Position numbers and translations under genes: made by a program
Assembly: GCA_900315745.1 (NCBI GenBank)
Contig: ONAG01000004.1
Location: forward strand, 1-64,000
Length of the DNA: 64,000 nucleotides
From: an uncultured Prevotellaceae bacterium
GTDB taxonomy: Bacteria > Bacteroidota > Bacteroidia > Bacteroidales > Bacteroidaceae
Direction: 5' to 3'
Shown here: one piece after another, positions 16,348 to 25,553 of the stretch
How the letters are laid out: each line of letters begins with the position of its first letter
How positions within the stretch are numbered: the first letter of the stretch is position 1
Notes under the pieces: generated by a model
Database searches by the model: none
The model's input: the letters and a program-made list of their open reading frames with translations, nothing else
Told to the model about the DNA's origin: nothing

Positions 16348-18555
16348 ATGGGAAATAGAGTGTTTACAGAAAAAGAGATAATCGAATCAAAGTCAGCATT
16401 GCGTGATTTTGGCGACTCCTTGTCCTCAATTCTTCTTCCCGACGACATTGAAAAGCTTGACAAGCTATTAGATGAGGCATTTGCGCTACAACACATAAGC
16501 AGAGATGTCTTCGGATTGAACCCAGTTGAATTTGGATTGGAAACAGCCATCCTCGCCCACGACGAAATAGGCCTGAAGCGCGATGGCATCCTATCTCTTG
16601 TACTCCATTCTTGCCAGATAGACACATACCATTCCCAAGAGGAGATTTCAGAATGGTTTGGCAAAGGAGTGTCCCAGATAATCCATGGTCTTGGTCGTGT
16701 CCACATGTTGTATCAAAAGAGCCAGACGGTAGGAACAGAGAATTTCCGCAATCTACTCATATCCTTTGCCGAAGACATGCGAGTAATTCTCATCATGATA
16801 GCCAGCAGGGTGAATTTGATGCGCCATATCCGCGACACGGAACAAGTAGAGGAAAAGCGCCATGTGGCAGAGGAGGCATCATATCTCTATGCTCCCTTGG
16901 CACACAAATTAGGTCTTTACAAATTGAAAAGCGAATTGGAAGACCTAAGCATGAAATATCTTGAGCCAGATGCCTATTACATGATAAAGGAAAAGCTCAA
17001 TGCCACCAAGCGCGCCCGTGATGCCTACATTGAGCGCTTCATTGGTCCTATAGATGAAAAGTTGCGCTCTTCAGGATTGAAGTTCCACATGAAGGGCCGT
17101 ACGAAAAGCATCCATAGCATCTGGCAAAAGATGAAGAAGCAGCGTTGTGGATTTGAAGGCATATACGACCTGTTTGCCATCCGCATCATCATCGATGCCC
17201 CAGAAGACAAGGAGAAGATGCAATGCTGGCAGACATTCTCCATCATCACCGACATGTATCAACCCAACCCGAAACGAATGCGCGACTGGCTTTCCGTACC
17301 GAAATCAAATGGTTATGAAAGTCTCCACATCACCGTGCTTGGTCCTGAGAGCAAATGGGTGGAGGTGCAAATCCGTTCAGAAAGGATGGATGAAATTGCA
17401 GAGCGTGGTCTTGCCGCCCATTGGCGTTATAAAGGCGTGAAGGGAGAGTCGGGTATAGACGAATGGCTCAACAACATCCGCGCAGCCCTTGAGAGCAACG
17501 ACGACATGCAGATGATGGACCAATTCAAGATGGATCTCTATGAGGATGAAGTTTTCGTCTTCACTCCAAAAGGCGACCTCTTGAAGTTCCGCAAGGGAGC
17601 CACGGTGCTTGACTTCGCCTATCACATCCATTCCAACGTAGGCAATCACTGCGTAGGTGGCAGAATCAACGGCAAGATGGTTCCTGTAAGAGAGGAACTA
17701 CATAGTGGCGACACGGTGGATATAATGACTTCCAACAGCCAAAGTCCGAAGCAAGACTGGCTCTCAATAGTAAAGACATCTCGTGCCAAGTCGAAAATCA
17801 GACTTGCCCTAAAAGAAACCCAAGTGAAAGACGGCATTTATGCCAAGGAAATGCTCGAACGTCGTTTCAAGAACAAGAAGGTGGAGTTGGACGAAGGCAC
17901 GATGAACCAGCTCATCAAGAAATTAGGTTTCAAGGAGACGCGTGACTTCTACAAGCAACTTGCAGACGAGAAGCTCGACCCCAACGATGTGATATTGAAA
18001 TATGTTGAGCTCAAACAGCATGAAGCGGGTAATACACAGCAATTGCCTGCCCGCAGTGCAGAAGAGTTCAATTTCACCAGTCCAGAAGAGGAGTATGTCC
18101 GCCAGAACGAAGATGTGTTGGTGATAGACCGAAATCTCAAGGGCATCGACTACCAACTCGCCAAGTGCTGCAACCCCATCTATGGTGACAGCATATTTGG
18201 CTTTGTCACTGTGAATGGAGGGATAAAGATACACCGCACAGACTGTCCCAATGCCCCCGAGCTACGTCGGCGTTTCGGCTATCGAGTAGTAAGAGCAAAG
18301 TGGAGCGGCAAAGGCAGTTCCCAATATTCCATCACACTCCGTGTGATAGGCAATGACGACATTGGAATTGTGAACAACATCACCAGCATCATATCCAAAG
18401 AAGAAAAGATAGTGATGCGCTCCATCAACATAGACAGCCATGACGGTTTGTTTGGTGGAATACTTGTCGTACAACTTGACGACACCTCAAAGCTGGAAGC
18501 CTTGATAAAGAAAATCCGTACGGTGAAAGGAGTAAAACAAGTGGAGAGGCTCTGA
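16348..18555 (+). CDS. relA: RelA/SpoT-family (p)ppGpp synthetase with degenerate hydrolase domain
   Basis: This 735-residue stringent-response enzyme transfers pyrophosphate from ATP to GDP/GTP. The order is degenerate HD domain (~45-195), synthetase (~245-360; R-T-K-S-I-H-S-I near 251, S-N-G-Y-E-S-L-H near 320, E-V-Q-I-R), TGS (~401-461), Cys-containing conserved region (C-C-N-P-I-Y-G-D, ~607-635) and C-terminal ACT (~659-730). The HD active site is lost: the 'HP' His is Asn (L-N-P), 'HD' is His-Ser (V-L-H-S), and the later A-D-R-L-H-N motif reads A-S-R-V-N-L. It should therefore be synthetase-only, like E. coli RelA. ATG 16348 was chosen over an in-frame TTG two codons upstream. It ends 5 nt from the convergent TetR gene. 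Confidence 0.92.
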   Translation: MGNRVFTEKEIIESKSALRDFGDSLSSILLPDDIEKLDKLLDEAFALQHISRDVFGLNPVEFGLETAILAHDEIGLKRDGILSLVLHSCQIDTYHSQEEISEWFGKGVSQIIHGLGRVHMLYQKSQTVGTENFRNLLISFAEDMRVILIMIASRVNLMRHIRDTEQVEEKRHVAEEASYLYAPLAHKLGLYKLKSELEDLSMKYLEPDAYYMIKEKLNATKRARDAYIERFIGPIDEKLRSSGLKFHMKGRTKSIHSIWQKMKKQRCGFEGIYDLFAIRIIIDAPEDKEKMQCWQTFSIITDMYQPNPKRMRDWLSVPKSNGYESLHITVLGPESKWVEVQIRSERMDEIAERGLAAHWRYKGVKGESGIDEWLNNIRAALESNDDMQMMDQFKMDLYEDEVFVFTPKGDLLKFRKGATVLDFAYHIHSNVGNHCVGGRINGKMVPVREELHSGDTVDIMTSNSQSPKQDWLSIVKTSRAKSKIRLALKETQVKDGIYAKEMLERRFKNKKVELDEGTMNQLIKKLGFKETRDFYKQLADEKLDPNDVILKYVELKQHEAGNTQQLPARSAEEFNFTSPEEEYVRQNEDVLVIDRNLKGIDYQLAKCCNPIYGDSIFGFVTVNGGIKIHRTDCPNAPELRRRFGYRVVRAKWSGKGSSQYSITLRVIGNDDIGIVNNITSIISKEEKIVMRSINIDSHDGLFGGILVVQLDDTSKLEALIKKIRTVKGVKQVERL

Positions 18556-18560
18556 CATTC

Positions 18561-19181
18561 TCACGTAGTGAGGTGCTGGAGCCTTTCCAGACCTTTTTCC
18601 GTACAAAAACCTCTAAGCATGAAGAGAATGACGTTGCTAATGATTTCAGACAACGGATATATCTTGTATAGCTTTGTGTCCATGACATGCTTCATGAATA
18701 CCTCTGCCATCAAATTAACAAGGTCGTAGTTCACATCATCTCTGAAAAAGCCCTCTTCCACTCCCCTTTTCATGAATCCAATAGAGTCTTCCCTACTATT
18801 TTCATTACGACTATTGATGTAAGCCATCACCTTGGGATACTTGTGCAAATCAGAAAAGAACAATGGGTTGGTCTTGCTGCTGTTTTCGATATTAATCTTG
18901 ATGAAGTGAATAAGAATGTCCATGGCATTGCCATTCTTGCCATTCACCTCTTGCAATTGCATCTTCATCTGTTTGTCATGGTCGCAAACACATTCGAAAA
19001 GCAAATCCTCCTTGTTGGCATATATTTCATAAAGGGTACGCTTCGAGATGGAAAGCTGACTTGCTATGTCGCTCATGGTCACAGCCTTAATTCCATGTTC
19101 TTGAAAGGCAAGCATGGCGGCATCAAGGATTTTCCTTCTCAAATCCGTCCGGTCAGAAGAGACGCTTCTATTGATTGACAT
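18561..19181 (-). CDS. TetR/AcrR-family transcriptional regulator
   Basis: This 206-residue DNA-binding protein has an N-terminal helix-turn-helix (~15-62: R-R-K-I-L-D-A-A, G-I-K-A-V-T-M-S-D-I-A, then S-K-R-T-L-Y-E-I-Y-A-N-K-E-D-L). An all-helical C-terminal ligand/dimer domain has no recognisable specificity. It is convergent with relA and divergent from the sensor kinase, so the 154-bp region between the two divergent genes could hold its operator; it might control itself, the kinase operon, or an efflux system elsewhere. It is preceded by one of the best consensus promoters in the window. Confidence 0.9.
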   Translation of the reverse strand: MSINRSVSSDRTDLRRKILDAAMLAFQEHGIKAVTMSDIASQLSISKRTLYEIYANKEDLLFECVCDHDKQMKMQLQEVNGKNGNAMDILIHFIKINIENSSKTNPLFFSDLHKYPKVMAYINSRNENSREDSIGFMKRGVEEGFFRDDVNYDLVNLMAEVFMKHVMDTKLYKIYPLSEIISNVILFMLRGFCTEKGLERLQHLTT

Positions 19182-19219
19182 TACAACAAATCAGAAATAA
19201 TTGAAATAATAATAGATTG

Positions 19220-19250
19220 CAAAGATAGTGCAAGCCAAGCGGAAATCAAA
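19220..19250 (-). promoter_or_regulatory. Consensus Bacteroidetes promoter (-33 TTTG, N18 gap, -7 TATCTTTG) for the TetR gene
   Basis: On the minus strand, TTTG at 19250-19247 is followed after a 19-nt gap by TATCTTTG at 19227-19220. This matches both boxes of the Bacteroides primary-sigma promoter. It lies about 38 nt from the TetR ATG. Confidence 0.8.
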
Positions 19251-19319
19251 ACAATTATCGAAGTTTTTGTTTCATCAACATTTTTTCAATTGAAAACACG
19301 CAATGTTGTTTTTTTTTAG

Positions 19320-19327
19320 TAATTTTG
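19320..19327 (+). promoter_or_regulatory. -7 promoter element (TAATTTTG) for the kinase/regulator operon
   Basis: TAATTTTG matches TAnnTTTG but ends only 8 nt before ATG 19336, so the transcript would be nearly leaderless. No clear -33 box is present; upstream is a T9 run. Confidence 0.45.
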
Positions 19328-19335
19328 GCGCAACT

Positions 19336-20391
19336 ATGAAACATATGAAGATGAAGATTAAGAAGAAAGATATTTGGCTTTTCGCCCTTCAGTTGGTTGT
19401 AGTAGCAAGCATCTTGCTGCTATCACCATTGGCAGTCTATCTTACCACAAGAGATTTTCAAGCAGCCAAGACGATGGCACAGCTTTTATGGTATCATCTG
19501 CAGTCGCCTCTGATACTATACTTTGTGAATTTCTATCTATTTGTGCCATTTCTTCTATACAAACATAGATACAAGACATACGGCTTGGCAAATATAGCAT
19601 TGTTGGTTTTGCTCAACATAGGCATATTTCAATGGAGGAAATATGCAGAGGCCCCAGGTGTGGAGATACCTACCAATGCATGGATGGGATTCTTGTCTGG
19701 CATGTTCGTTTATTTTTTATTGAACTTAGCTGCAATAGCAGCAGCCATCACCATACGACATATTATCAAGACACGTGAGATAAGCCGCCAGCTTTTGGAG
19801 GAGAAGCAAAAGAACTCGGAAGCCGAGTTGGCATGGCTGAAAAATCAGATTAATCCCCATTTCCTCTTCAACACCCTCAACAACATCTCCAGCCTGACAC
19901 AGATAGATCCCGACAAAGCTCAAGAGTCAATAGCACAAATGAGCGACCTATTACGCTATGCCTTGTATGAGACCAACAAGAAAGTGGTTCCAATTAATGG
20001 CGAGGTGGAGTTCATGCGCAATTATATAGAGTTGATGAAACTGCGTTGCAACGACCAAACCACAATAGAAACGCAATTTGACGTGACAGACAGCAATTAT
20101 GAGATAGCGCCGTTGCTATTCATATCAATAATAGAAAATGCTTTCAAACATGGAGTGAGCAACAGCAAACCATCCCATATATCCATACAACTCACCCAAA
20201 AGGCAGAGAACTTGGTGTTCATTTGCGACAACACCAATTATCCCAAAGGCGACAGCGACCGCAGCGGAAGTGGCATAGGCATAGAGAATACCCGCCGAAG
20301 GCTCCAGCTGATGTATGGAGATAATTATGATTGGGAACAAATAATAGACGACAACAACATCTATCATGTGAAAATCACAATTAAGCAATGA
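19336..20391 (+). CDS. LytS/YehU-type sensor histidine kinase
   Basis: This 351-residue inner-membrane kinase has about four N-terminal transmembrane segments (residues ~12-140), then a short coiled coil and a His_kinase domain with phospho-acceptor His175 in N-P-H-F-L-F-N-T-L-N-N-I. The ATPase part has P-L-L-F-I-S-I-I-E-N-A-F-K-H-G and G-S-G-I-G-I-E-N-T-R-R-R-L. There is no obvious periplasmic sensor domain. The frame runs upstream through a TTG at 19303, but ATG 19336 was chosen because the extension is low-complexity and overlaps the probable promoter. It is translationally coupled to its LytTR regulator by an ATGA overlap. Confidence 0.92.
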   Translation: MKHMKMKIKKKDIWLFALQLVVVASILLLSPLAVYLTTRDFQAAKTMAQLLWYHLQSPLILYFVNFYLFVPFLLYKHRYKTYGLANIALLVLLNIGIFQWRKYAEAPGVEIPTNAWMGFLSGMFVYFLLNLAAIAAAITIRHIIKTREISRQLLEEKQKNSEAELAWLKNQINPHFLFNTLNNISSLTQIDPDKAQESIAQMSDLLRYALYETNKKVVPINGEVEFMRNYIELMKLRCNDQTTIETQFDVTDSNYEIAPLLFISIIENAFKHGVSNSKPSHISIQLTQKAENLVFICDNTNYPKGDSDRSGSGIGIENTRRRLQLMYGDNYDWEQIIDDNNIYHVKITIKQ

Positions 20392-21116
20392 GAGATATCA
20401 GATGCGTAGTAGTGGATGACGAACCTTTGGCAGTCCGTCTGCTTGAGACCTTTATCAACAAGACATCAGGTTTGGTATTAACAGCCTCGTTCACCGATTC
20501 CATAGAAGCCATCAGCTTTTTGAAGGCGAATGAAGTGGATCTTGTCTTTTTGGACATTCAAATGCCCGACATCAACGGATTGGAATTGGCTCGAATAGTG
20601 ACTTCACCAACAAGAATAATTTTTACTACTGCCTTCAAGGAATACGCCCTTGACAGTTATGAAGTGTCGGCATTGGATTACCTCTTGAAGCCCATCCGTT
20701 ATGGGAAGTTCATTGTGGCGGTAGAAAAGGCGCGGCAATGGTTTGGCATGGTAGAGGCTGAATTGCCTCAAGCATCTACGCCAACCGCCAATCACAATCG
20801 TGAGACACTGTTTCTCAAGGTAGATGGCGAATATCGCCAAATACCAATATCCAGCATCATTTATGTGAGCGGCATGAAAGACTATGTGAGATTTTACATT
20901 GAAGGTGAGCGTTTGCCACTCACAACCCATCTGACGATGAAAGCTGTAGAAGACATGCTTCCACAATCACAATTCATGCGAGTCCACCGTTCGTATGTTG
21001 TAGCCTTGGCGAAGATACGAACGGTAGATCGCAATGGATGCATCTACATAGGCGATGAAGTCATACGCGTGACGGATGCTTACAAAGAGAATTTCGACAA
21101 GTATCTTAATCCTTGA
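20388..21116 (+). CDS. LytTR-family response regulator
   Basis: This 242-residue partner of the upstream kinase has a receiver domain (~5-118) with the acidic pair D10-D11, phospho-acceptor Asp56 (V-F-L-D-I-Q-M-P-D) and the usual Thr/Lys (F-T-T-A, L-L-K-P-I). A C-terminal LytTR DNA-binding domain (~140-240) contains F-M-R-V-H-R-S-Y-V-V. Its ATG overlaps the kinase stop by 4 nt. The target genes are not evident. It ends 7 nt from the convergent nadE gene. Confidence 0.94.
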   Translation: MRDIRCVVVDDEPLAVRLLETFINKTSGLVLTASFTDSIEAISFLKANEVDLVFLDIQMPDINGLELARIVTSPTRIIFTTAFKEYALDSYEVSALDYLLKPIRYGKFIVAVEKARQWFGMVEAELPQASTPTANHNRETLFLKVDGEYRQIPISSIIYVSGMKDYVRFYIEGERLPLTTHLTMKAVEDMLPQSQFMRVHRSYVVALAKIRTVDRNGCIYIGDEVIRVTDAYKENFDKYLNP

Positions 21117-21123
21117 AACAGGA

Positions 21124-23103
21124 TTAAAGAGCCTCGCATTCTGCGAGCCATGATGCAGAAGAAGCATCGCTTGGCATCCTCCAGTCTCCCCTTGGCGACA
21201 AGCTCACAGACCCCACTTTGGGGCCATCAGGCAAGCAAGAGCGCTTGAACTGCTGGCTGAAGAATCTTCTTGAAAAAGTGGTGAGCCACTTCTTGATAGT
21301 GGCATCATCATATTTGCCAGCTTTCTGATTGGAACCATCGAAAGCCCTCTTAGCCAACAAGAACAGTCTTTCGGGACGGCAGCCAAATCTCAAGAAATGG
21401 TATAGGAAGAAATCATGCAACTCGTATGGTCCAACTAAGTCTTCTGTTTTTTGTTGGATTTTCCCCTCTTGGTCTGGCGGTGTCAGTTCAGGGCTAATGG
21501 GAGTGTCAACAACATCAAGAAGAATGTCCTTAGTGTTTTTGTCCATTTTTTCCATAGCAATGTATCTCACCAAATAGCCCACCAAAGTCTTCGGAATGCT
21601 TGCATTTACTCCATACATTGACATGTGGTCGCCATTATATGTAGCCCAACCAAGAGCGAGTTCGGACAAGTCGCCAGTACCAACCACCAAACCGCCAAGC
21701 TTGTTGGACAAATCCATTAGGATTTGCGTGCGTTCCCGAGCCTGACTGTTCTCGTAAGTTACATCGTGGATAGTTGGGTCATGCCCTATATCTTCAAAAT
21801 GTTGTGTCACAGCCTTGGCTATGCCAATCTCCTTTTTTGTAATACCAAGGCTGTCCATCAGTGCAATTGCATTCTTATAAGTACGTCCGGATGTGCCAAA
21901 TCCAGGCATTGTGACACCAATAATCCCCTTTCGGTTGTAACCTAATTTATCGAAGGTTTGCACACATACCAACAAAGCCAATGTAGAGTCGAGACCTCCA
22001 CTGATACCAAGAATGACTTTTTGAGAATTGGTGTGAATCATCCTTTTAGCAAGTCCTGCCACCTGAATGTTGAGAATGTCTTCACAGCTGGTGGTCATTT
22101 CACTATCTTTTGGAATGAAAGGAAGCGGGTTTATAGTTCTAAAAGGCAATGGCTGCAACTCAGATACATCAGTTCTGTTTTCAGGTGAGAAACAATCAAC
22201 AAATACCTCTTTAGCCGCCCGTCTTTCTTCGCTTGATGGCCTTTGAGCATTTACAAAAGTGGTGTTGGATCTGCGCTCGGCACGCAATTTCTCTATATCT
22301 ATTTGACTTACTATCATTTGAGAAGAAAAAGAGAACCTCTCAGCCTCCTCCAGAAGAATGCCATTTTCATAAATGAAAGCATTGCCTCCATAAACCACAT
22401 CCTGCGTGCTCTCTCCAAAGCCGCATCCACTATATACATAGCCAGACAAAGTGCGTGCACTCTGCTGAGCAAGCAATGCCTTCAGATATTGGTGCTTGCC
22501 TATCAATTCGTCGGAAGCCGATAGATTGAATATCAAGTCAGCACCGGCAAGAGACAGGTGATTGCTTGGAGGTGTTGGAGCCCATACATCTTCGCAGATC
22601 TCTATTCCAAAGCATACATTCTCAACAGTTCTGAATAATTGAGGTGCAGGAGTTACGACAATTTTCTTTCCTGCGAAACGTATTTCAGTAGGATGCAGGT
22701 CTTGAGATGAAGCGAACCATCTTTTCTCATAAAATTCTCCATAATTGGGAAGGTATGTCTTGGGCACTATGCCAAGTATGTCACCCTGTTGCACTACAAC
22801 AGCACAATTAAGCAACAAGTTGCCCACGGCAATAGGCAATCCTACAATGGAAATGATGTCGAGTTTTCGTGTGAAGTCAAGCAACATCATTACAGCATTT
22901 TCAGCCCTTTCAATGAGCAAGTTCTGGCGAAACAAGTCTTGGCATGAATAGCCAGTGACACACAATTCAGGGAAGACAATGATTTCCACGCCTTTTCCCT
23001 CCGCTTGTGCTATTTGGTTTTCTATCTGATGTAAATTGTATTGGCAATCAGCCACTTTAACCGACGGTATTGCCGCAGCAATGGTGATGAATCCGTTTTT
23101 CAT
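21124..23103 (-). CDS. nadE: Glutamine-dependent NAD+ synthetase
   Basis: This 659-residue enzyme converts deamido-NAD to NAD+ with ATP and glutamine, the last step of NAD synthesis. The N-terminal nitrilase-type glutaminase has the catalytic triad Glu46 (F-P-E-L-C), Lys115 (P-K-T-Y-L-P) and Cys170 (E-I-C-E-D-V-W). The C-terminal synthetase has the PP-loop S-G-G-L-D-S near residue 367 and later L-A-L-G-W-A-T-Y-N-G-D-H. Length and domain order are typical of the two-domain form. It is 25 nt downstream of the DUF2027 gene on the same strand and may be the last gene of the long bat-queA run. Confidence 0.96.
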   Translation of the reverse strand: MKNGFITIAAAIPSVKVADCQYNLHQIENQIAQAEGKGVEIIVFPELCVTGYSCQDLFRQNLLIERAENAVMMLLDFTRKLDIISIVGLPIAVGNLLLNCAVVVQQGDILGIVPKTYLPNYGEFYEKRWFASSQDLHPTEIRFAGKKIVVTPAPQLFRTVENVCFGIEICEDVWAPTPPSNHLSLAGADLIFNLSASDELIGKHQYLKALLAQQSARTLSGYVYSGCGFGESTQDVVYGGNAFIYENGILLEEAERFSFSSQMIVSQIDIEKLRAERRSNTTFVNAQRPSSEERRAAKEVFVDCFSPENRTDVSELQPLPFRTINPLPFIPKDSEMTTSCEDILNIQVAGLAKRMIHTNSQKVILGISGGLDSTLALLVCVQTFDKLGYNRKGIIGVTMPGFGTSGRTYKNAIALMDSLGITKKEIGIAKAVTQHFEDIGHDPTIHDVTYENSQARERTQILMDLSNKLGGLVVGTGDLSELALGWATYNGDHMSMYGVNASIPKTLVGYLVRYIAMEKMDKNTKDILLDVVDTPISPELTPPDQEGKIQQKTEDLVGPYELHDFFLYHFLRFGCRPERLFLLAKRAFDGSNQKAGKYDDATIKKWLTTFSRRFFSQQFKRSCLPDGPKVGSVSLSPRGDWRMPSDASSASWLAECEAL

Positions 23104-23128
23104 ATTTGGTGATAATTATAATACATGT

Positions 23129-24226
23129 TTATCTGATAGTTATTTGGGTAGCTCCATATCCATATTCTTGAAACGACGCATCTTGGAATGAGCATTTCTT
23201 GTATCTATATTTCAACTCTTGCAATATGGACTGCCTAAGCACCCCTTCACCTTTCCCATGGATGAAAACTATTTTCTTACCTTTGTTGTTTTTGTTTTCC
23301 TCCATTGTACGTTTGAACACATCGAGTTGGTAATTAAGTATGTCGCCAGCCGACATACCAGAAGTTGTTTCCAACAAATTGGAAGCATGCAAATCAACAA
23401 CAAGTTTGTCGTCCTGAGTGCGATTATGAGTTACCTTGCCCTTGCTATGCTGGTCATCATATCTGCGAACCAAAGAGTCCCTACCTTGATTATGTTGCAC
23501 TCCCTCAGCATCCTTGTTGCCATACATTTGTTGTTTTAGTGTTTGTGCATTAACTACCAAAGGTCGTTGAGGAACATCATTTTCAATAAGGGTATAGAGC
23601 AAAGCAGGTGTTTCAAAGAAATCATTCTCTCTGAAAGCATGGAGTTTGTAAAATTTCACGGGGTCAATCCTGAACTGCACATCCACGACAGGCTTGATAA
23701 TGAAATTCTTGTCGCGCTTATAAGCGAGTATCTGGAAACAGACTCGCTCCATGTCGTTCAAGGCATCCCGTCCAAACTCATCTATGAAAAGCTTGGTGTT
23801 GGGCTCCACTTCATCAGTATATTTCAAGGTCCAACTATTTCCCTCAGCCACCAGCCAAGTAAACCTCATGTAGAAGTTGCTGTCATTTACAAAAATCGAC
23901 TCAAAATTGGTGGTTGTCATCTCTTTGATGTTTATTGGCACGAATGCCAAAAATGCGGACAGCAAGTCGCCCCCCTTCCTTTCTTCTACAGGTTTTTTGA
24001 AAGTGACAGGTCTATCAGCAGGGTCATCTGTCACTTCTTTTGTTATGGAGTTCTTCTTGGTATTGTTATAGTTGGGTACAGCAGAAGTATGGACTTTTGC
24101 GATATTATAATCATCGGTTTCCACCACAACCACCTCTGATATTAAAGTGGGTATTTCAAAACCATCCTCATCTTCAACAAGGACAATGTTTTTTCCCTTA
24201 AATCCAGAAACCTTTCCTCCACCAGT
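23129..24226 (-). pseudogene. DUF2027/Smr-domain protein with its normal start codon disrupted
   Basis: The body is intact: a DUF2027 N-terminal barrel, central domain and C-terminal Smr domain (~last 90 residues; L-V-V-D-L-H-A, then F-I-H-G-K-G-E-G-V-L-R). The open frame runs back to 24226 and includes the family start region (G-G-G-K-V-S-G-F, then L-V-E-D-E-D-G-F-E-I-P), but meets TAA at 24229-24227. The expected M-K-I start is present just beyond (ATG 24236-24234, then AAA ATA) but out of frame. It looks as if roughly 26 nt encoding the next residues (G-D-K-V-R-F-like in relatives) were deleted. Translation could restart at GTG 24133, giving 334 residues. An assembly error is possible. Smr domains are nucleic-acid-cleaving or -binding; the cellular role is unknown. 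Confidence 0.72.
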
Positions 24227-24326
24227 TTATTTTCATTTTGCCATATTATTATTGATGGAATTCTAACTTTATCTGTAAAACAAGCATGTGACAACCATGT
24301 CAGTCCCCTACTCCATGATCATGTTA

Positions 24327-25541
24327 TCATGGAATGATAAGCGAACTATCCCCATAACTCAAGAATCTGAAATCATGTTGAAGCGCATAATCGTAAATGC
24401 TTCTCCAATCGCCTTTCACAAAAGCACTTACCAACAGCAACAATGTACTTTGTGGCTGATGGAAATTGGTGACCAACATATTCACCAATTTGTAATCATA
24501 TCCAGGTGCTATGATGATTTGAGTATCAGCATGAAGTTCTTTAATCTTCAGTTCATCCATGTAGAGCAAGATGTTTTCAAGAGCCTGGCTTGGGGACAAA
24601 TCTTCGCTTCCATCATATGGTTCCCATTGTGCCACATGGGGAGTCTCTCCCATATCCAATTGCTTTTCAGCCAATTGCTTTCCAATATAGTAAAGGCTTT
24701 CCAATGTCCTGACACTTGTTGTTCCCACAGCTATTACATGCCCTAAGCCATTTAATAGTTGCTCAATGGTTTCCCGTTTTACACAGAAATGTTCAGAATG
24801 CATTTCATGGTCGCCTATATGTTGGCTTTTCACAGGTCTGAATGTACCAGCCCCCACATGTAGAGTCACCTCTTCCCTCCTTATACCCTTCTTGTCAATC
24901 ATGTCAAGCACCTCTTTTGTGAAGTGCAATCCTGCAGTAGGTGCCGCCACACTGCCCTTAATCTTGGAATACACCGTTTGGTATGTGGTCTTGTCACTCT
25001 CTTGAGACTCCCTATTCAAATAAGGTGGAATGGGCAACTCACCCACAGCATCCAATATTTCTGCGAAAGACACATCCTCATCATCCCAGCTGAATCGGAC
25101 CCTATGCCCAGTACGCACCTCTTCAAATCTTTCTGCCTTAAGAGTGACTTGATGTCCTCCTATCACGAAGGAACGTTGCAAAACGCCCTCCTTCCATTTC
25201 TTTAGGTTTCCCACAAGGCAACACCACTCGCAACAATGATTTGAAAGGAACATCACCTGATAGTCGGCTGGAGCCAGAGGTTCGAGTAAAAACACCTCTA
25301 TGTGTGCTCCTGTGGTTTTCTGGAAGTGCAACCTTGCAAGAATCACCTTTGTATTGTTGAAAACCATCACAGCCTTCTCCGGCAAATAATCAGGCAGATT
25401 GAAGAACACGTCGTCTTTTATGTCTCCATGATTATATATAAGCAATTTTGAAGAGTCCCTTTTTGCCAAAGGGAATTTTGCTATTCTATCATCTGTGAGA
25501 TCATAATTAAAATCTTCTATTTCAATATTTTTTGTATCCAT
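24327..25541 (-). CDS. queA: S-adenosylmethionine:tRNA ribosyltransferase-isomerase
   Basis: This 404-residue cytosolic enzyme transfers and isomerises the ribosyl group of AdoMet onto preQ1-modified tRNA to form epoxyqueuosine. Typical motifs are F-N-N-T-K-V-I-L-A-R-L near 60-70, G-S-V-A-A-P-T-A-G-L-H-F-T near 195, H-V-G-A-G-T-F-R-P-V near 222 and T-N-F-H-Q-P-Q-S-T-L-L-L near 360. It is slightly longer than E. coli QueA (~356), through insertions such as the Cys-rich N-H-C-C-E-W-C-C stretch near residue 105. It lies 12 nt downstream of the PAP2 gene. Confidence 0.95.
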   Translation of the reverse strand: MDTKNIEIEDFNYDLTDDRIAKFPLAKRDSSKLLIYNHGDIKDDVFFNLPDYLPEKAVMVFNNTKVILARLHFQKTTGAHIEVFLLEPLAPADYQVMFLSNHCCEWCCLVGNLKKWKEGVLQRSFVIGGHQVTLKAERFEEVRTGHRVRFSWDDEDVSFAEILDAVGELPIPPYLNRESQESDKTTYQTVYSKIKGSVAAPTAGLHFTKEVLDMIDKKGIRREEVTLHVGAGTFRPVKSQHIGDHEMHSEHFCVKRETIEQLLNGLGHVIAVGTTSVRTLESLYYIGKQLAEKQLDMGETPHVAQWEPYDGSEDLSPSQALENILLYMDELKIKELHADTQIIIAPGYDYKLVNMLVTNFHQPQSTLLLLVSAFVKGDWRSIYDYALQHDFRFLSYGDSSLIIP

Positions 25542-25553
25542 GTAAATTAAAAA

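Noticed and set aside
23543..24139. 198-codon plus-strand ORF opposite the DUF2027 gene
   Set aside because: It is antisense to a conserved Smr/DUF2027 frame and shows no domain. It does not explain the lost start.
24313..24332. 7-bp palindromic hairpin at the queA stop as a terminator
   Set aside because: The stem is short and AT-rich, overlaps the stop codon and is not followed by a T-tract, so termination is not supported.
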